From DASXUX01 sp036504595 (lineage in GTDB: Bacteria > Planctomycetota > SZUA-567 > H5-PLA8), in assembly GCA_036504595.1 (NCBI GenBank), contig DASXUX010000071.1:1-58524 (forward strand): a DNA stretch of 58,524 nucleotides, written 5' to 3'. Every line of letters starts with the position of its first letter. Positions within the stretch are counted from its first letter, which is position 1. Positions 49,621 through 58,524 of the stretch are shown piece by piece. The position numbers and the translations under genes were made by a program. The notes beneath the pieces were generated by a model. The model did no database searches. It was given only the letters and a program-made list of their open reading frames with translations, and was not told where the DNA came from.

Positions 49621-52431
49621 TCACTTTCCGTCCAGGGTGCGTTTGACCTGTTCGGTCGTGAAGGCTTCCAGGGCGTCGCCTTGCTTGATGTCGTCGTAGC
49701 CGGCGAGTTTGACGCCGCATTCGAAGCCGGAGCGCACTTCCTTGGCGTCGTCTTTGACGCGCTTCAGGCTATCGAGTTTGCCGGACCAGACGGGCTTGCC
49801 GTCGCGGATCAGCCGCACGCCGCTGTTGCGGGCGATCGTGCCGTCGGTGACGAAGCAGCCGGCGATCGTGCCGATCTTCGAGATCTTGAAGGTCTGCCGC
49901 ACGGTCGCGTGGCCCTGGACCACCTCGCGTTCGATGGGCTTGAGCATGCCTTCCAGCGCCTTGCGCACGACATCCACCACGTCGTAGATGACGTCGAAGG
50001 TGCGGATGTCGACGCTGCGTTCTTCGGCCAGTCGCCGAGCCCCCGGATCGGCGGCCACGCCGAAGCCAATGACGATGGCATCCGACGCGTCGGCGAGCAG
50101 CACGTCGGTTTCGTTGATGGCTCCGACGCCGTCGTGCAGGATGTCCACGCGCGCGTCCGGCCGCGAAAGCTCCATGATCTGGTTGCGGAGCGGAGCCAGC
50201 GAGCCCTGCACGTCCACTTTCAGCACGAGGTTCAGCGAGGCCACCGCGCCCTGAGCCAACATGTCGCTGAGCGTTTCGAGCGTCACGTGAGCGCGCTTGA
50301 CGAGGCCTTCCTGGCGCAGGCGCATCGCGCGCTGTTCGGCGATGTGCGCGGCGTGCTTGATCGAGTCCAGGACGTGGAAGCGTTCGCCGGAGAGCGGCAC
50401 GTCGTTGAGTCCGGTCGCCAGGACGGGCGTGGCGGGGCCGGCTTCGTCGATCGGCTTTCCCGTGTCGGAGAAGAGCTGCCGTACGCTGCCATAGGTGTGG
50501 CCGCAGATGATCACGTCGCCCTGATGCAAAGTGCCTTCCAGGACAAGCAGCGTGCAGACGATGCCGCGACCCTGGTCTTTGTGAGCTTCAACCACGGTGC
50601 CGATGGCCGGCTTGTTGGGATTGGCTTTCAGTTCCAGGATTTCAGCTTCGAGCAGCAGGCGGTCGAGCAGTTCGTCCACGCCCTTGCCGGTCTTCGCCGA
50701 AACTTCGACGCAGCCCACGTCGCCGCCGTAACCTTCGACGAACAGCTCCTTGGCGGCCAACTGCGCTTTGACGCGGTCCGGGTTGGATTCGGGCAAGTCC
50801 ACCTTGTTCAGCGCGACGACGATCTTCTTATGCGCCTGCCGAGCGTGGCTGATGGCTTCTTCCGTTTGCGGCATGACGCCGTCGCTGGCCGCAACCACCA
50901 GGATGACGACGTCGGTGACGTTGGCGCCGCGCGCGCGCATTTCGGTGAACGCTTTGTGGCCGGGCGTATCGAGGAAGGTGACCTGTCCCTTCGTATGCTG
51001 CACCTTGTACGCGCCGATGTGTTGCGTAATGCCGCCGGCTTCTCCGGCTGCAACCTTCGCGTTGCGGATGTAATCGAGGAGCGACGTTTTGCCGTGATCG
51101 ACGTGGCCCATGATTGTGATGACCGGCGCTCGCGGCTTGAGGTCCTCCGGCTTATCGGCCACGTCGGCCTTCTTCAGCGCTTCTTCTTCAACGTCGCGGG
51201 CTTTCTTGATGCTGATGCCGTGCTTCAACGGATCGAATTCCAGCGCGTAGATTTCAGCGTCGGAGTCGGGCAGGATCGTGTTGATCGTGACGGTCTTGCC
51301 TTGTTCGAAGAACTTGCCGATCAACGCGGCGGCTTTGATCCCCAGCGCCTCGCACAAGGCTTTGATCGTCACCGGCGACGTCACATCGGCCGGGCCTTCC
51401 CGGTGCACCGTGACTTTTGGCGCCAACGGGCGCTGCTTGGGGCGGCGGCTGCGGAAGCGGTCGTCTTCGCCGCGCAGCAACGCGACACCGCGACGCGGGC
51501 CCGTGCTGTAGCCTTTCATCCCCGGCGTGGAACGCACGGGGCCTCGGCGAGCGACGGGGCTGCTGCTGCGTCCAGCCCCGGTCCGGCCGCGGCCTTCTTC
51601 GTCGCTTGAACCTTCAGGAATGGATGGGTACGAGACTTGGGGCTTGAAATCGTCAACTTGCTTCGATTCCACGCCGACAGCCTGGCCGCGGCGCGGGCCT
51701 TTGGCTGTTTCCTTGGGCTTTTCGGGCGCCGGTGGGGCTGGCACCACGACGCCGAAGCGGGGATCCACCGCGCGCACACCGCGCTGGATGGGCGGCGCGA
51801 CTTCCGGGCCGGCTAGAATGCGTTTGGTGCTGACGGGCGGAGGCAATGCGGAACTGGTGCTGACGCGCGGTTCAGTGCGCTGTGGCGGAGCGACAACCGG
51901 CTCGGCTTCCGGCGCCGGCGGTTCAACCGGTGGAGCGGCCTCCTCTACTGGCGCAGGCGCTTCGGCCGCGGGCATGAGCACCGGCGCTTCGGCCAATGCG
52001 GGCTCGGACGGCTGCGGTGGAGCGACTTCTACAGGTGCTTCCGACGGCTCAACAGGATGCTCAGCGGCAGGCGCGAGCTGCGGCGTACCGCGGAGTTCCT
52101 CGGTCGCACCGCCATCCTCGGGCTTGGTTTCCTCGCTGGCAGGAGCTTCGGCCACCGCGGAATCCGTTTCGGATTCGTCCTTGCCGCCGGCCTTCTTTTT
52201 CTTGGTTACTTTGGTTTTGCTTTCTTCGGCTTCGGCTTTGATCTTCTTTTCGAAGCGCGCCTTCAGGCGGTCGGCCTGGCCGGGCGTGAGCAAGCTGGCG
52301 ATGCCTTTAACGGGCATCTTGAGCTCGTGGGCCTTCTCCAACAATTGCTTGCTGGGCATGCCAATCTGCTTGGCAAGCTCGTGGAGCTTAATTCCTATTG
52401 GTGCTGGTGCCTTTTCGGTCTTGCTACTCAT
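49621..52431 (-). CDS. infB: Translation initiation factor IF-2
   Basis: 936 residues. The N-terminal IF2N module (IKLHELAKQIGMPSKQLLEK) is followed by a long proline/alanine/glutamate-rich region (~60-230), then basic stretches and a second N-domain. The G domain has GHVDHGKTS at ~440, 'DTPGHKAF' and 'ALNKVDLPES'. The remainder is the EF-Tu-like domain 2, domain 3 and C-terminal initiator-tRNA-binding domain ('FKISKIGTIAGCFVTDG'). IF-2 recruits fMet-tRNA to the 30S subunit. The low-complexity N-terminal region is longer than in many species. It follows nusA in the same direction with a 205-bp repeat-containing gap. Confidence 0.97.
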   Translation of the reverse strand: MSSKTEKAPAPIGIKLHELAKQIGMPSKQLLEKAHELKMPVKGIASLLTPGQADRLKARFEKKIKAEAEESKTKVTKKKKAGGKDESETDSAVAEAPASEETKPEDGGATEELRGTPQLAPAAEHPVEPSEAPVEVAPPQPSEPALAEAPVLMPAAEAPAPVEEAAPPVEPPAPEAEPVVAPPQRTEPRVSTSSALPPPVSTKRILAGPEVAPPIQRGVRAVDPRFGVVVPAPPAPEKPKETAKGPRRGQAVGVESKQVDDFKPQVSYPSIPEGSSDEEGRGRTGAGRSSSPVARRGPVRSTPGMKGYSTGPRRGVALLRGEDDRFRSRRPKQRPLAPKVTVHREGPADVTSPVTIKALCEALGIKAAALIGKFFEQGKTVTINTILPDSDAEIYALEFDPLKHGISIKKARDVEEEALKKADVADKPEDLKPRAPVITIMGHVDHGKTSLLDYIRNAKVAAGEAGGITQHIGAYKVQHTKGQVTFLDTPGHKAFTEMRARGANVTDVVILVVAASDGVMPQTEEAISHARQAHKKIVVALNKVDLPESNPDRVKAQLAAKELFVEGYGGDVGCVEVSAKTGKGVDELLDRLLLEAEILELKANPNKPAIGTVVEAHKDQGRGIVCTLLVLEGTLHQGDVIICGHTYGSVRQLFSDTGKPIDEAGPATPVLATGLNDVPLSGERFHVLDSIKHAAHIAEQRAMRLRQEGLVKRAHVTLETLSDMLAQGAVASLNLVLKVDVQGSLAPLRNQIMELSRPDARVDILHDGVGAINETDVLLADASDAIVIGFGVAADPGARRLAEERSVDIRTFDVIYDVVDVVRKALEGMLKPIEREVVQGHATVRQTFKISKIGTIAGCFVTDGTIARNSGVRLIRDGKPVWSGKLDSLKRVKDDAKEVRSGFECGVKLAGYDDIKQGDALEAFTTEQVKRTLDGK

Positions 52432-52568
52432 TCAGTCCTTCCAGTTGTGACACGTTATCGGCGGATTTTCCGCCCACGTCACACCCATACCCGCCGGGGT
52501 TAGCCCCCCGGCGAACTGGGCCGGAAGGCTCGATTAGCTAACCACGGCTAACACGTCCCGCCCTTCCT

Positions 52569-52614
52569 GGTAGCGCCGGCGTCCCTGCCGGCCGGCACGG
52601 AGGCCGGCGCTACC
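52569..52614. repeat. GTAGCGCCGGCGTCC palindromic repeat, intergenic copy
   Basis: It is almost base-for-base the same as the in-gene copy at 38885-38930 and lies in the gap between nusA and infB. The hairpin might attenuate readthrough from nusA to infB. Confidence 0.88.
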
Positions 52615-52636
52615 CGGAGGGGGTGCAACCCGCCGC

Positions 52637-53965
<1,329 letters not shown>

Positions 53966-54417
53966 TTTTCTTTCGTCCTCACGTCTATGGATTGCAGCGG
54001 CTCTAAGCCGGAGCAACATTTTGTCCCTATTCTTTTTTCCAGCGCACTCTTGGCGCCGGGTAACACCAAACTCAGCCCACCCGCCTTGGTATCCGCGGAA
54101 GAGCCATTGCGCACAACATGACGACTAGCCGATTGTACTGCCCGAAAGGATGAACCCACCGGCCCATACGGCGTCGTCCATATGGTACTGTGCGGCGTGG
54201 GGGATGGCAAGCGTGATAAAGGAGAATGCGTAAGAAAACCTAATATGGGGAGTGGTGCTTGGTGAATGGTACTTGGTGAGTGGTACTTGGTGGTCTGGTG
54301 GTCTGGTGGTCTGGTGGTCTGGTCTGGTGGTCGCGTTCTGATCTGTGAGGCGGAAGTTGCGGTCGAGAGGCTTGCTACCCTGATGCGCCGCGGGTATGTT
54401 TTGTGAGGAGGCAGAAT
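53966..54417. other. Intergenic region with GGTGGTCTGGTGG repeats
   Basis: About 450 bases between nusA and the HicB-like gene. The part up to ~54240 shows no gene or clear signal. 54246-54335 is a TGGTGAGTGGTACTTGGTGG and TCTGGTGGTCTGGTGG simple repeat, related to 42013-42145. The promoters of the divergent genes should lie here. Confidence 0.6.
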
Positions 54418-54627
54418 ATGACTGAGATTGTCTTCCTGGTCGAAGAAGAGCCATCTGGTGGCTACAACGCTCGCGCGCTAGGCGAGTCGATCTTCACACA
54501 GGGCGCTGACCTGGATACGCTGCGCGAGAACATCCGCGATGCCGTGCGCTGTCACTTTGACGATGAATCCAAGCGGCCGAAGATGATCCGGCTGCATTTG
54601 GTCCGTGACGAGGTGATTGCCGCGTGA
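54418..54627 (+). CDS. HicB-like antitoxin
   Basis: 69 residues matching the small HicB-type fold: 'MTEIVFLVEEEPSGGYNARA', 'LGESIFTQGADLDTLRENIR' and 'HLVRDEVIAA'. HicB proteins neutralise the HicA RNase toxin. GAGGAGG lies just before the ATG at 54418. The expected hicA gene is not intact downstream (see next entry). Confidence 0.8.
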   Translation: MTEIVFLVEEEPSGGYNARALGESIFTQGADLDTLRENIRDAVRCHFDDESKRPKMIRLHLVRDEVIAA

Positions 54628-54725
54628 AGTTGCAGCAGTTCTCAACCGGTTCGGGGGACTACGCGCTGGAACGACGTAAATGGGTTGACCAACGGCAAAA
54701 AAACGGTTCCGCTCTCAGATGCTGA
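54624..54725 (+). pseudogene. Short open frame where hicA is expected, probable remnant
   Basis: A 33-codon frame starts GTG overlapping the HicB stop (GTGA), the usual hicB-hicA coupling, and opens V-K-L. It keeps a vaguely HicA-like 'DQRQKNGS' but ends at codon 34 and overlaps the stop of the opposing gene at 54715. It is too short for a HicA fold (~60-80 residues). A decayed toxin is inferred with low confidence. Confidence 0.3.
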
Positions 54726-56061
54726 CGCTAATCCCTGAGTTCTCAAGCTGGTGTTCTATGACCTTCGTGCTCACTTGGTATTCGCCGGCCAGTGTCGCCA
54801 GAATGTTGTCAAGCTCTTGTGAGTTCGTATCTGGCGCGCAGCGGTCCAGGATAGCGTCACGCGGAACGAGGAGTTCTGCAGCGAATGCTCGTGAAGCCTG
54901 CTGGTCCCAAGTGTGCGCCTCGGTGACGAGGCGCGGTCCCTTCTCGCAACCAAACAGAACGTGGTAAAGCCCGCGCGCCTCAAGGAAGCGCAAACTATCA
55001 GAGCGGCCCGGTTGCGGCCCCGCGACCACTGGCTCTGTGTCTGAGCGCCAGCCCACAGCAGCACGCACACTCGATGGCGGGAGATGATTACGTTCCTCGA
55101 ACGAGAAGGAGCCCCAGCCCAAGCGTTCCGCCAAGCTGCTCAGATCAGCCACAGGCGCACGGGCACTGAGGCCAGCCATTCCACGTGTGCGCTGCGCAAG
55201 TGAATAGCCAATCGTGGCTGCGTTCGCCGTGAGGCCGATTGGCGGGCGAGGCCGAGAAGGCATTCTGCGCTGCAGGCCAAGTGACTGGGTGGTGTCGGCA
55301 ACCCATCGCCATGCGGCTACGGCGCTAGGCGCCGTTGCGGCTTCCAAGAAGTCCCTGGTCAGAGGCTCTTCCAACGCATCGCCGACCTGATGTTCGAGAA
55401 ACTGCACAAGCGCTGCATCCCAGGTATCGGAGGAGTACGGATCGAGTCCCATTTGCGCAGAGGCCATGCAGAACGCGGACTCCTCTGCATCGCCCTCCGA
55501 GATCGCACTCCAGTTTTGCCGCAAGTCTTTGACTTGTGGCGCATTGCTTCCTTGGAGGCGGGAGAGCACCTTGGATACAAATTCGCGCAGTGCGACGTCC
55601 ACTACATCCCGCTCGGCACACACTAGTCCGGATTCCACGAAATAGCCAGGCATGTGAGGATAGGCGTCCTCTTCATCCGCAGCCCAATTTACACACACGC
55701 TTGGCCCATTACTGTAAAGAAACATTCGGGGCAGGAACAGACCGGAATCCGAGGCCCGGAGACAATGCCGCAGCATCCAGGGCCTGTGAGCGGGGTGCTG
55801 GAATACGGTCGGGGCTGGCAACACTTCACTCCGCATGGGCTCGTGTAAGAGGCACCACCAGTTGGCAACAAGCCAATGCGCTATGGGGAACGCAGGAACG
55901 AACAATGCCTGTCGCTCACTTTCCGTTATCCGGTCCAGCAAGCGTGTGACAGACCGATCCCCAGCCACGATACGCAGCATGGCCCAGGTGCGCCGTTCTA
56001 CCGGGTCGGAAGCCCCCGGCTCGTCCAGCCACTCGCACTCAATGGACAGGGATCTGGACAT
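54715..56061 (-). CDS. ImmA/IrrE-like domain protein with degenerate zinc motif
   Basis: 448 residues. The first ~270 show no recognisable domain and may be a helical sensor or binding region. The C-terminal ~90 resemble ImmA/IrrE metallopeptidases: 'RFLEARGLYHVLF' at ~362 occupies the place of the HExxH helix but lacks its first His and Glu, and 'QASRAFAAELLVPRDAI' matches the following conserved FAxxLLxP segment. Catalysis is therefore doubtful. The ATG at 56061 has AGGA nine bases upstream; an ATG at 56070 is an alternative. It overlaps the upstream gene's end by 23 bp, so the two form a coupled pair. The product may act in stress or phage response, by analogy only. Confidence 0.72.
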   Translation of the reverse strand: MSRSLSIECEWLDEPGASDPVERRTWAMLRIVAGDRSVTRLLDRITESERQALFVPAFPIAHWLVANWWCLLHEPMRSEVLPAPTVFQHPAHRPWMLRHCLRASDSGLFLPRMFLYSNGPSVCVNWAADEEDAYPHMPGYFVESGLVCAERDVVDVALREFVSKVLSRLQGSNAPQVKDLRQNWSAISEGDAEESAFCMASAQMGLDPYSSDTWDAALVQFLEHQVGDALEEPLTRDFLEAATAPSAVAAWRWVADTTQSLGLQRRMPSRPRPPIGLTANAATIGYSLAQRTRGMAGLSARAPVADLSSLAERLGWGSFSFEERNHLPPSSVRAAVGWRSDTEPVVAGPQPGRSDSLRFLEARGLYHVLFGCEKGPRLVTEAHTWDQQASRAFAAELLVPRDAILDRCAPDTNSQELDNILATLAGEYQVSTKVIEHQLENSGISVSI

Positions 56062-56497
56062 GGGGTGCATTCCTCAGAAGATCGCCGGGATCGTCAGGGT
56101 ACTGCTCGGGGCACTCCACGGGGAATGCATGATACTGACCAGCCTGATGATTTGAAAGTCTGGCTTCATGAAGCACCTCGTTGACAAAACCCCAGGCTCT
56201 AGCTGGAAAGTCGCCTCGAAACTGCTGGCTAACGCAAGGAGCCAAAATGGCTGATCGCAACGCCTCAACGATCTTGGGCCACTCGCTGTCAGGGTAGGCG
56301 TCGCACTTGGCCTTGCCTGCCACACGTTTGAAAGTCCACTTGCCATCGGGCGAGGGATGATTCTTGTGCTCCCCGCTCGGTACGTACCGCACCCTGCTAG
56401 CCACGGTTTCGCTCGTTGGCTTGTCCGCCGGCCATGGGGCAATTGTACCAGGTTTGAAGTCACTGGGTGCCCGCTGGAATCGGGGATGTCGTGCCAC
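56039..56497 (-). CDS. Small protein coupled to the ImmA/IrrE-like gene
   Basis: 152 residues from a GTG at 56497, with GAGGAGG six bases upstream. The downstream ATG-like alternatives are weaker. The N-terminal half is basic and proline-rich ('HPRFQRAPSDFKPGTIAPWP'); 'WTFKRVAGKAKCDAYPDSEW' and 'IVEALRSAILAPCVSQQF' are the best-ordered parts. No family is recognised. Its 3' end overlaps the start of the ImmA-like gene, so it may be the partner in a two-gene module. A toxin-antitoxin or restriction-like role is conceivable but unproven. Confidence 0.6.
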   Translation of the reverse strand: MARHPRFQRAPSDFKPGTIAPWPADKPTSETVASRVRYVPSGEHKNHPSPDGKWTFKRVAGKAKCDAYPDSEWPKIVEALRSAILAPCVSQQFRGDFPARAWGFVNEVLHEARLSNHQAGQYHAFPVECPEQYPDDPGDLLRNAPHVQIPVH

Positions 56498-56562
56498 AAG
56501 CATCCTCCTCAATGCCTAAGTAAGTATACGCTGAAAGCCTATCCGTGCTAACGCTTTCGCCC

Positions 56563-57528
56563 TCACTTCGCCTTCTGACGCTTGCTTAAGTACGCCAGCA
56601 GGGCGGTGCTGAGCAGTTCGGCGCTGGTGAGGGGGACGAAGTCGATGTCGCTCTGGCGGCAGAAGCGTTTGATCTTTTCGGTGTGATCGGCCAGAGCTTT
56701 CCGGTAGGCGTCGGCGATGTAGCTGCCTTGAGCGGTGAGCACCTGCTTGGTTTCGGCGTCCACGAACTCGGTGTTTTCGCGATAGGGGAAGTCGCGTTCT
56801 TCGGGCGCAAGCAGATGGAAGACGAGGATTTCGTGGCGGCGATAGGAGAAGCCCTTCAGCGCGGCGATGATCTTGTCGGTGTCGTCCAACAGATCGCTGA
56901 TTAGCACGATCAGGCCGCGTTTGGGAAAGCGCTCGGGCAGGTGCGCGAGGCCCTTTGACGTGTCGGTGCCTTGTTCGGGTTTGGCGCCGCTCAGCGCGCG
57001 GTAGATCTGATGCAGATGCACGGTGCTGGAGCGCGCGCCGATGACTTCGGCAACCTGATCGCGGAAGATACCCAAGCCGACGGCGTCGCCCTGGTGGATC
57101 ATCAGGTACGCGAGCGCCGCGGCCAGGTTGCGGCCGTAAATCCACTTCTGAATGCCTTGCGACGTGCCGCCGGGGACTGCGTCGGGGCCGCCGAAACTCA
57201 TGGACGCGGAAGCATCCAGCAAAATGTGGCAGCGCGTGTTGGTGTTTTCTTCGAACTGCTTGATGTAGATGCGGTCGGTGCGCGCGACGACTTTCCAGTC
57301 GATGAACTTGAAGCTGTCGCCTTTGGCGTACTTGCGGTAGCTGCTGAATTCAGACGAGAAGCCGTGGTACGGGCTTTTGTGCAGGCCGATCAGAAAGCCC
57401 TGCACGATAAAGCGCGCGACGAGTTCCAGGTTCGCGATCCGCGCGACGACTCGCGGGTCGAGAAAACGGGTATCGCCGTCGGCGGCTTTGGGGGATCGGT
57501 GAGCGGATAAAGTGTCGGTTTGTGCCAT
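56563..57528 (-). CDS. DUF58 domain protein (vWA-like)
   Basis: 321 residues. The family signature 'SEFSSYRKYAKGDSFKFIDW' with 'RTDRIYIKQFEENTN' is followed by a vWA-like domain with the metal site 'LLDASASMSFG' (D-x-S-x-S) and 'LIVLISDLLDD'. DUF58 proteins usually occur with MoxR-type AAA ATPases and transmembrane vWA proteins, in a chaperone- or chelatase-like system. Here no MoxR gene is adjacent, so the system is split or the ATPase lies outside the window. The ATG at 57528 yields the standard length. Confidence 0.93.
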   Translation of the reverse strand: MAQTDTLSAHRSPKAADGDTRFLDPRVVARIANLELVARFIVQGFLIGLHKSPYHGFSSEFSSYRKYAKGDSFKFIDWKVVARTDRIYIKQFEENTNTRCHILLDASASMSFGGPDAVPGGTSQGIQKWIYGRNLAAALAYLMIHQGDAVGLGIFRDQVAEVIGARSSTVHLHQIYRALSGAKPEQGTDTSKGLAHLPERFPKRGLIVLISDLLDDTDKIIAALKGFSYRRHEILVFHLLAPEERDFPYRENTEFVDAETKQVLTAQGSYIADAYRKALADHTEKIKRFCRQSDIDFVPLTSAELLSTALLAYLSKRQKAK

Positions 57529-57582
57529 GCGTTGATTCGAGCCGCTGCCGCGCGAAAGTCAAGCAGGTCGGGCCAAAGTATT

Positions 57583-57939
57583 CTATTTCCCTAAGTTCTC
57601 TCGTTTGTACTTGTCTGAGATTCTGGAACTGAGTTCGTCTATTTCTTTTTGGATCTCCAACTGAAACTCGTCGTCGGCGTAGATATCCATCTTCTTGATT
57701 TCCTGCAATCGCCTGACCGCCAAGTCGCACTGCCGGTCTATGTCATCGACGGGCCAAGTGTATGTTCGCCCAAAGGCAATGAGGACGTGTGCGGCCGCGC
57801 GTATCTCCTCGTTACAGTCGTGCAAATCCAGACCCAGCGTCTCTTCGACTCTGCCAGGCACGGGGAATTCGTCCCAGAGATCACCGAACCAGTCTGCCGC
57901 TGAATCGTTCTCAAACGGCTTTGTTCCCCAGCAGCCCAT
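57583..57939 (-). CDS. DUF4259 domain protein
   Basis: 118 residues with the DUF4259 opening 'MGCWGTKPFENDSAADWFGD' (the MGxWGxxxFENDxAxDW pattern) and a helical remainder. The family is small and cytoplasmic, of unknown function. GGAGGCGAGGC immediately precedes the ATG. It lies upstream of DUF58 on the same strand (54 bp) and may be co-transcribed. Confidence 0.9.
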   Translation of the reverse strand: MGCWGTKPFENDSAADWFGDLWDEFPVPGRVEETLGLDLHDCNEEIRAAAHVLIAFGRTYTWPVDDIDRQCDLAVRRLQEIKKMDIYADDEFQLEIQKEIDELSSRISDKYKRENLGK

Positions 57940-58295
57940 GCCTCGCCTCCTTTTTTACTTTGTTCGCAAATCCTACACTAAGGCCGTTTCCCAGCCAGCG
58001 CAACGATGACGGGGCGCGAAAGAGAAAAGAAGGGTCCTCGCTCTGATTTCTGGTTCGCAAGCGCCGCTGAAAAACCGTAGTTTTAGGTTGACGTTGTGCT
58101 AGAGCGGATTAGGGTATTTGTAGCAGGCGCGTTCGACACATATTGAACCCGGGCCGATCTCGTTTATGAGGCGGCGGGGGAAACCGGGCGCGCCTGATCT
58201 TCGCAAATCCAATTCATCATGACTTAGAAGCGTCTGCGTTGCCGGAGCCGTCACGTGCTTGCGTGGCGTGTGACGAGTGACGAGTGACGGGTGGA
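57940..58295. other. Intergenic region with TGACGAGTGACGAGTGACG repeat
   Basis: Some 356 bases with no convincing gene. A simple repeat TGACGAGTGACGAGTGACG lies at ~58271-58290. The promoters of DUF4259 (minus strand) and of the partial gene starting at 58296 should be here. Confidence 0.55.
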
Positions 58296-58524
58296 ATGGA
58301 CTGCGATGAAGTGGAGGGCAGGGACGTGGAAGACAAGGAACGGCAGGACGCGGAGACACGCGACGGGGCGGAGATCAGAACCACGACCGTGAGGGAGCGG
58401 CCGGACAGCGGCTTGACGGCGGAGGAACTGAAGGATCCGTGGAAGGCGATGTTCAGCGGCGGCGTGATGAAGATGTTCAACGCGCGGAAGGCGCTGGCGG
58501 TGAAGGAACTCGGCGACGTGAATT
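58296..58524 (+). CDS. Partial gene cut by the window edge
   Basis: An open frame of 76 codons runs off the end of the window. It begins at an ATG near 58296 (a GTG at 58326 is an alternative). The first ~40 residues are strongly acidic/basic and include 'TTTVRERP', translated from the CGACCGTGAGGGAGCGG repeat. The part after 'GLTAEELKDPWKAMFSGGVM' looks like ordinary coding sequence. No function can be guessed from the fragment. Confidence 0.45.
   Translation, partial: MDCDEVEGRDVEDKERQDAETRDGAEIRTTTVRERPDSGLTAEELKDPWKAMFSGGVMKMFNARKALAVKELGDVN

Overview
The window is about 58.5 kb of GC-rich chromosomal DNA from a Gram-negative bacterium. Envelope genes (an LpxH-type lipid A hydrolase, an outer-membrane secretin), secreted glycoside hydrolases and a CE15-type esterase, a formylglycine-generating-enzyme-like protein, and two small membrane proteins with an 'FQ(F/I)HLST' segment fit the Planctomycetes-Verrucomicrobia-Chlamydiae group, most likely a planctomycete- or verrucomicrobium-like organism. 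This is inference: there is no rRNA gene, and I recognised no tRNA, CRISPR array, prophage or transposase gene.

Layout. 1-3.1 kb: repeat-rich DNA, a protein with two AraC-like helix-turn-helix segments, and mtnA. 3.1-8.3 kb (minus strand): a three-gene cluster of an MglA-like small GTPase with a hydrophobic tail, a roadblock/LC7 protein and a 1103-residue DUF4388/TPR/transmembrane/PQQ-like protein. 8.5-11.6 kb: a TIM-barrel isomerase and a PAS-GGDEF-EAL protein. 11.6-14.6 kb: a compact nickel-uptake operon (NikR, CbiM/NikM, PDGLE protein, fused CbiQ-CbiO) preceded by a near-canonical NikR operator. 14.8-18.4 kb: three secreted proteins (CE15-like esterase, serine hydrolase, unknown). 18.4-30.1 kb: smc, DUF309, DUF3027-like, mnmE, an RluB-type pseudouridine synthase with a very long repetitive tail, a NYN-domain protein and a ThiD2-ThiE fusion. 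30.5-42 kb: an orphan secretin, a GH29-like fucosidase, an OsmC protein, a large clan GH-A-like glycosidase, LpxH and several secreted or membrane unknowns. 42.2-49.6 kb: a sigma-54 activator with its own sigma-54 promoter, ftsH, a TPR-like membrane protein, an FGE-like protein coupled to a small membrane protein, and DUF503. 49.6-54 kb: infB and nusA, with an uncharacterised gene pair lodged between infB and DUF503. 54.4-58.5 kb: a HicB-like antitoxin with a doubtful partner remnant, a two-gene module with an ImmA/IrrE-like protein, DUF58, DUF4259 and the start of a gene cut by the window edge.

The most striking global feature is a set of dispersed short repeat families (twin hairpins, palindromes, AT- or GT-rich simple repeats). 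They fill the intergenic gaps and also appear inside real genes as in-frame linkers: in mnmE (a 153-bp twin hairpin inside the GTPase domain), smc, the CbiQ-CbiO junction, the first gene, the large glycosidase, and the ends of lpxH and ftsH. The best candidates for undescribed biology are the tail-anchored MglA/roadblock/DUF4388 signalling cluster and this coding-tolerant repeat invasion. Product calls come from reading motifs in the translated sequence; no database search was run.
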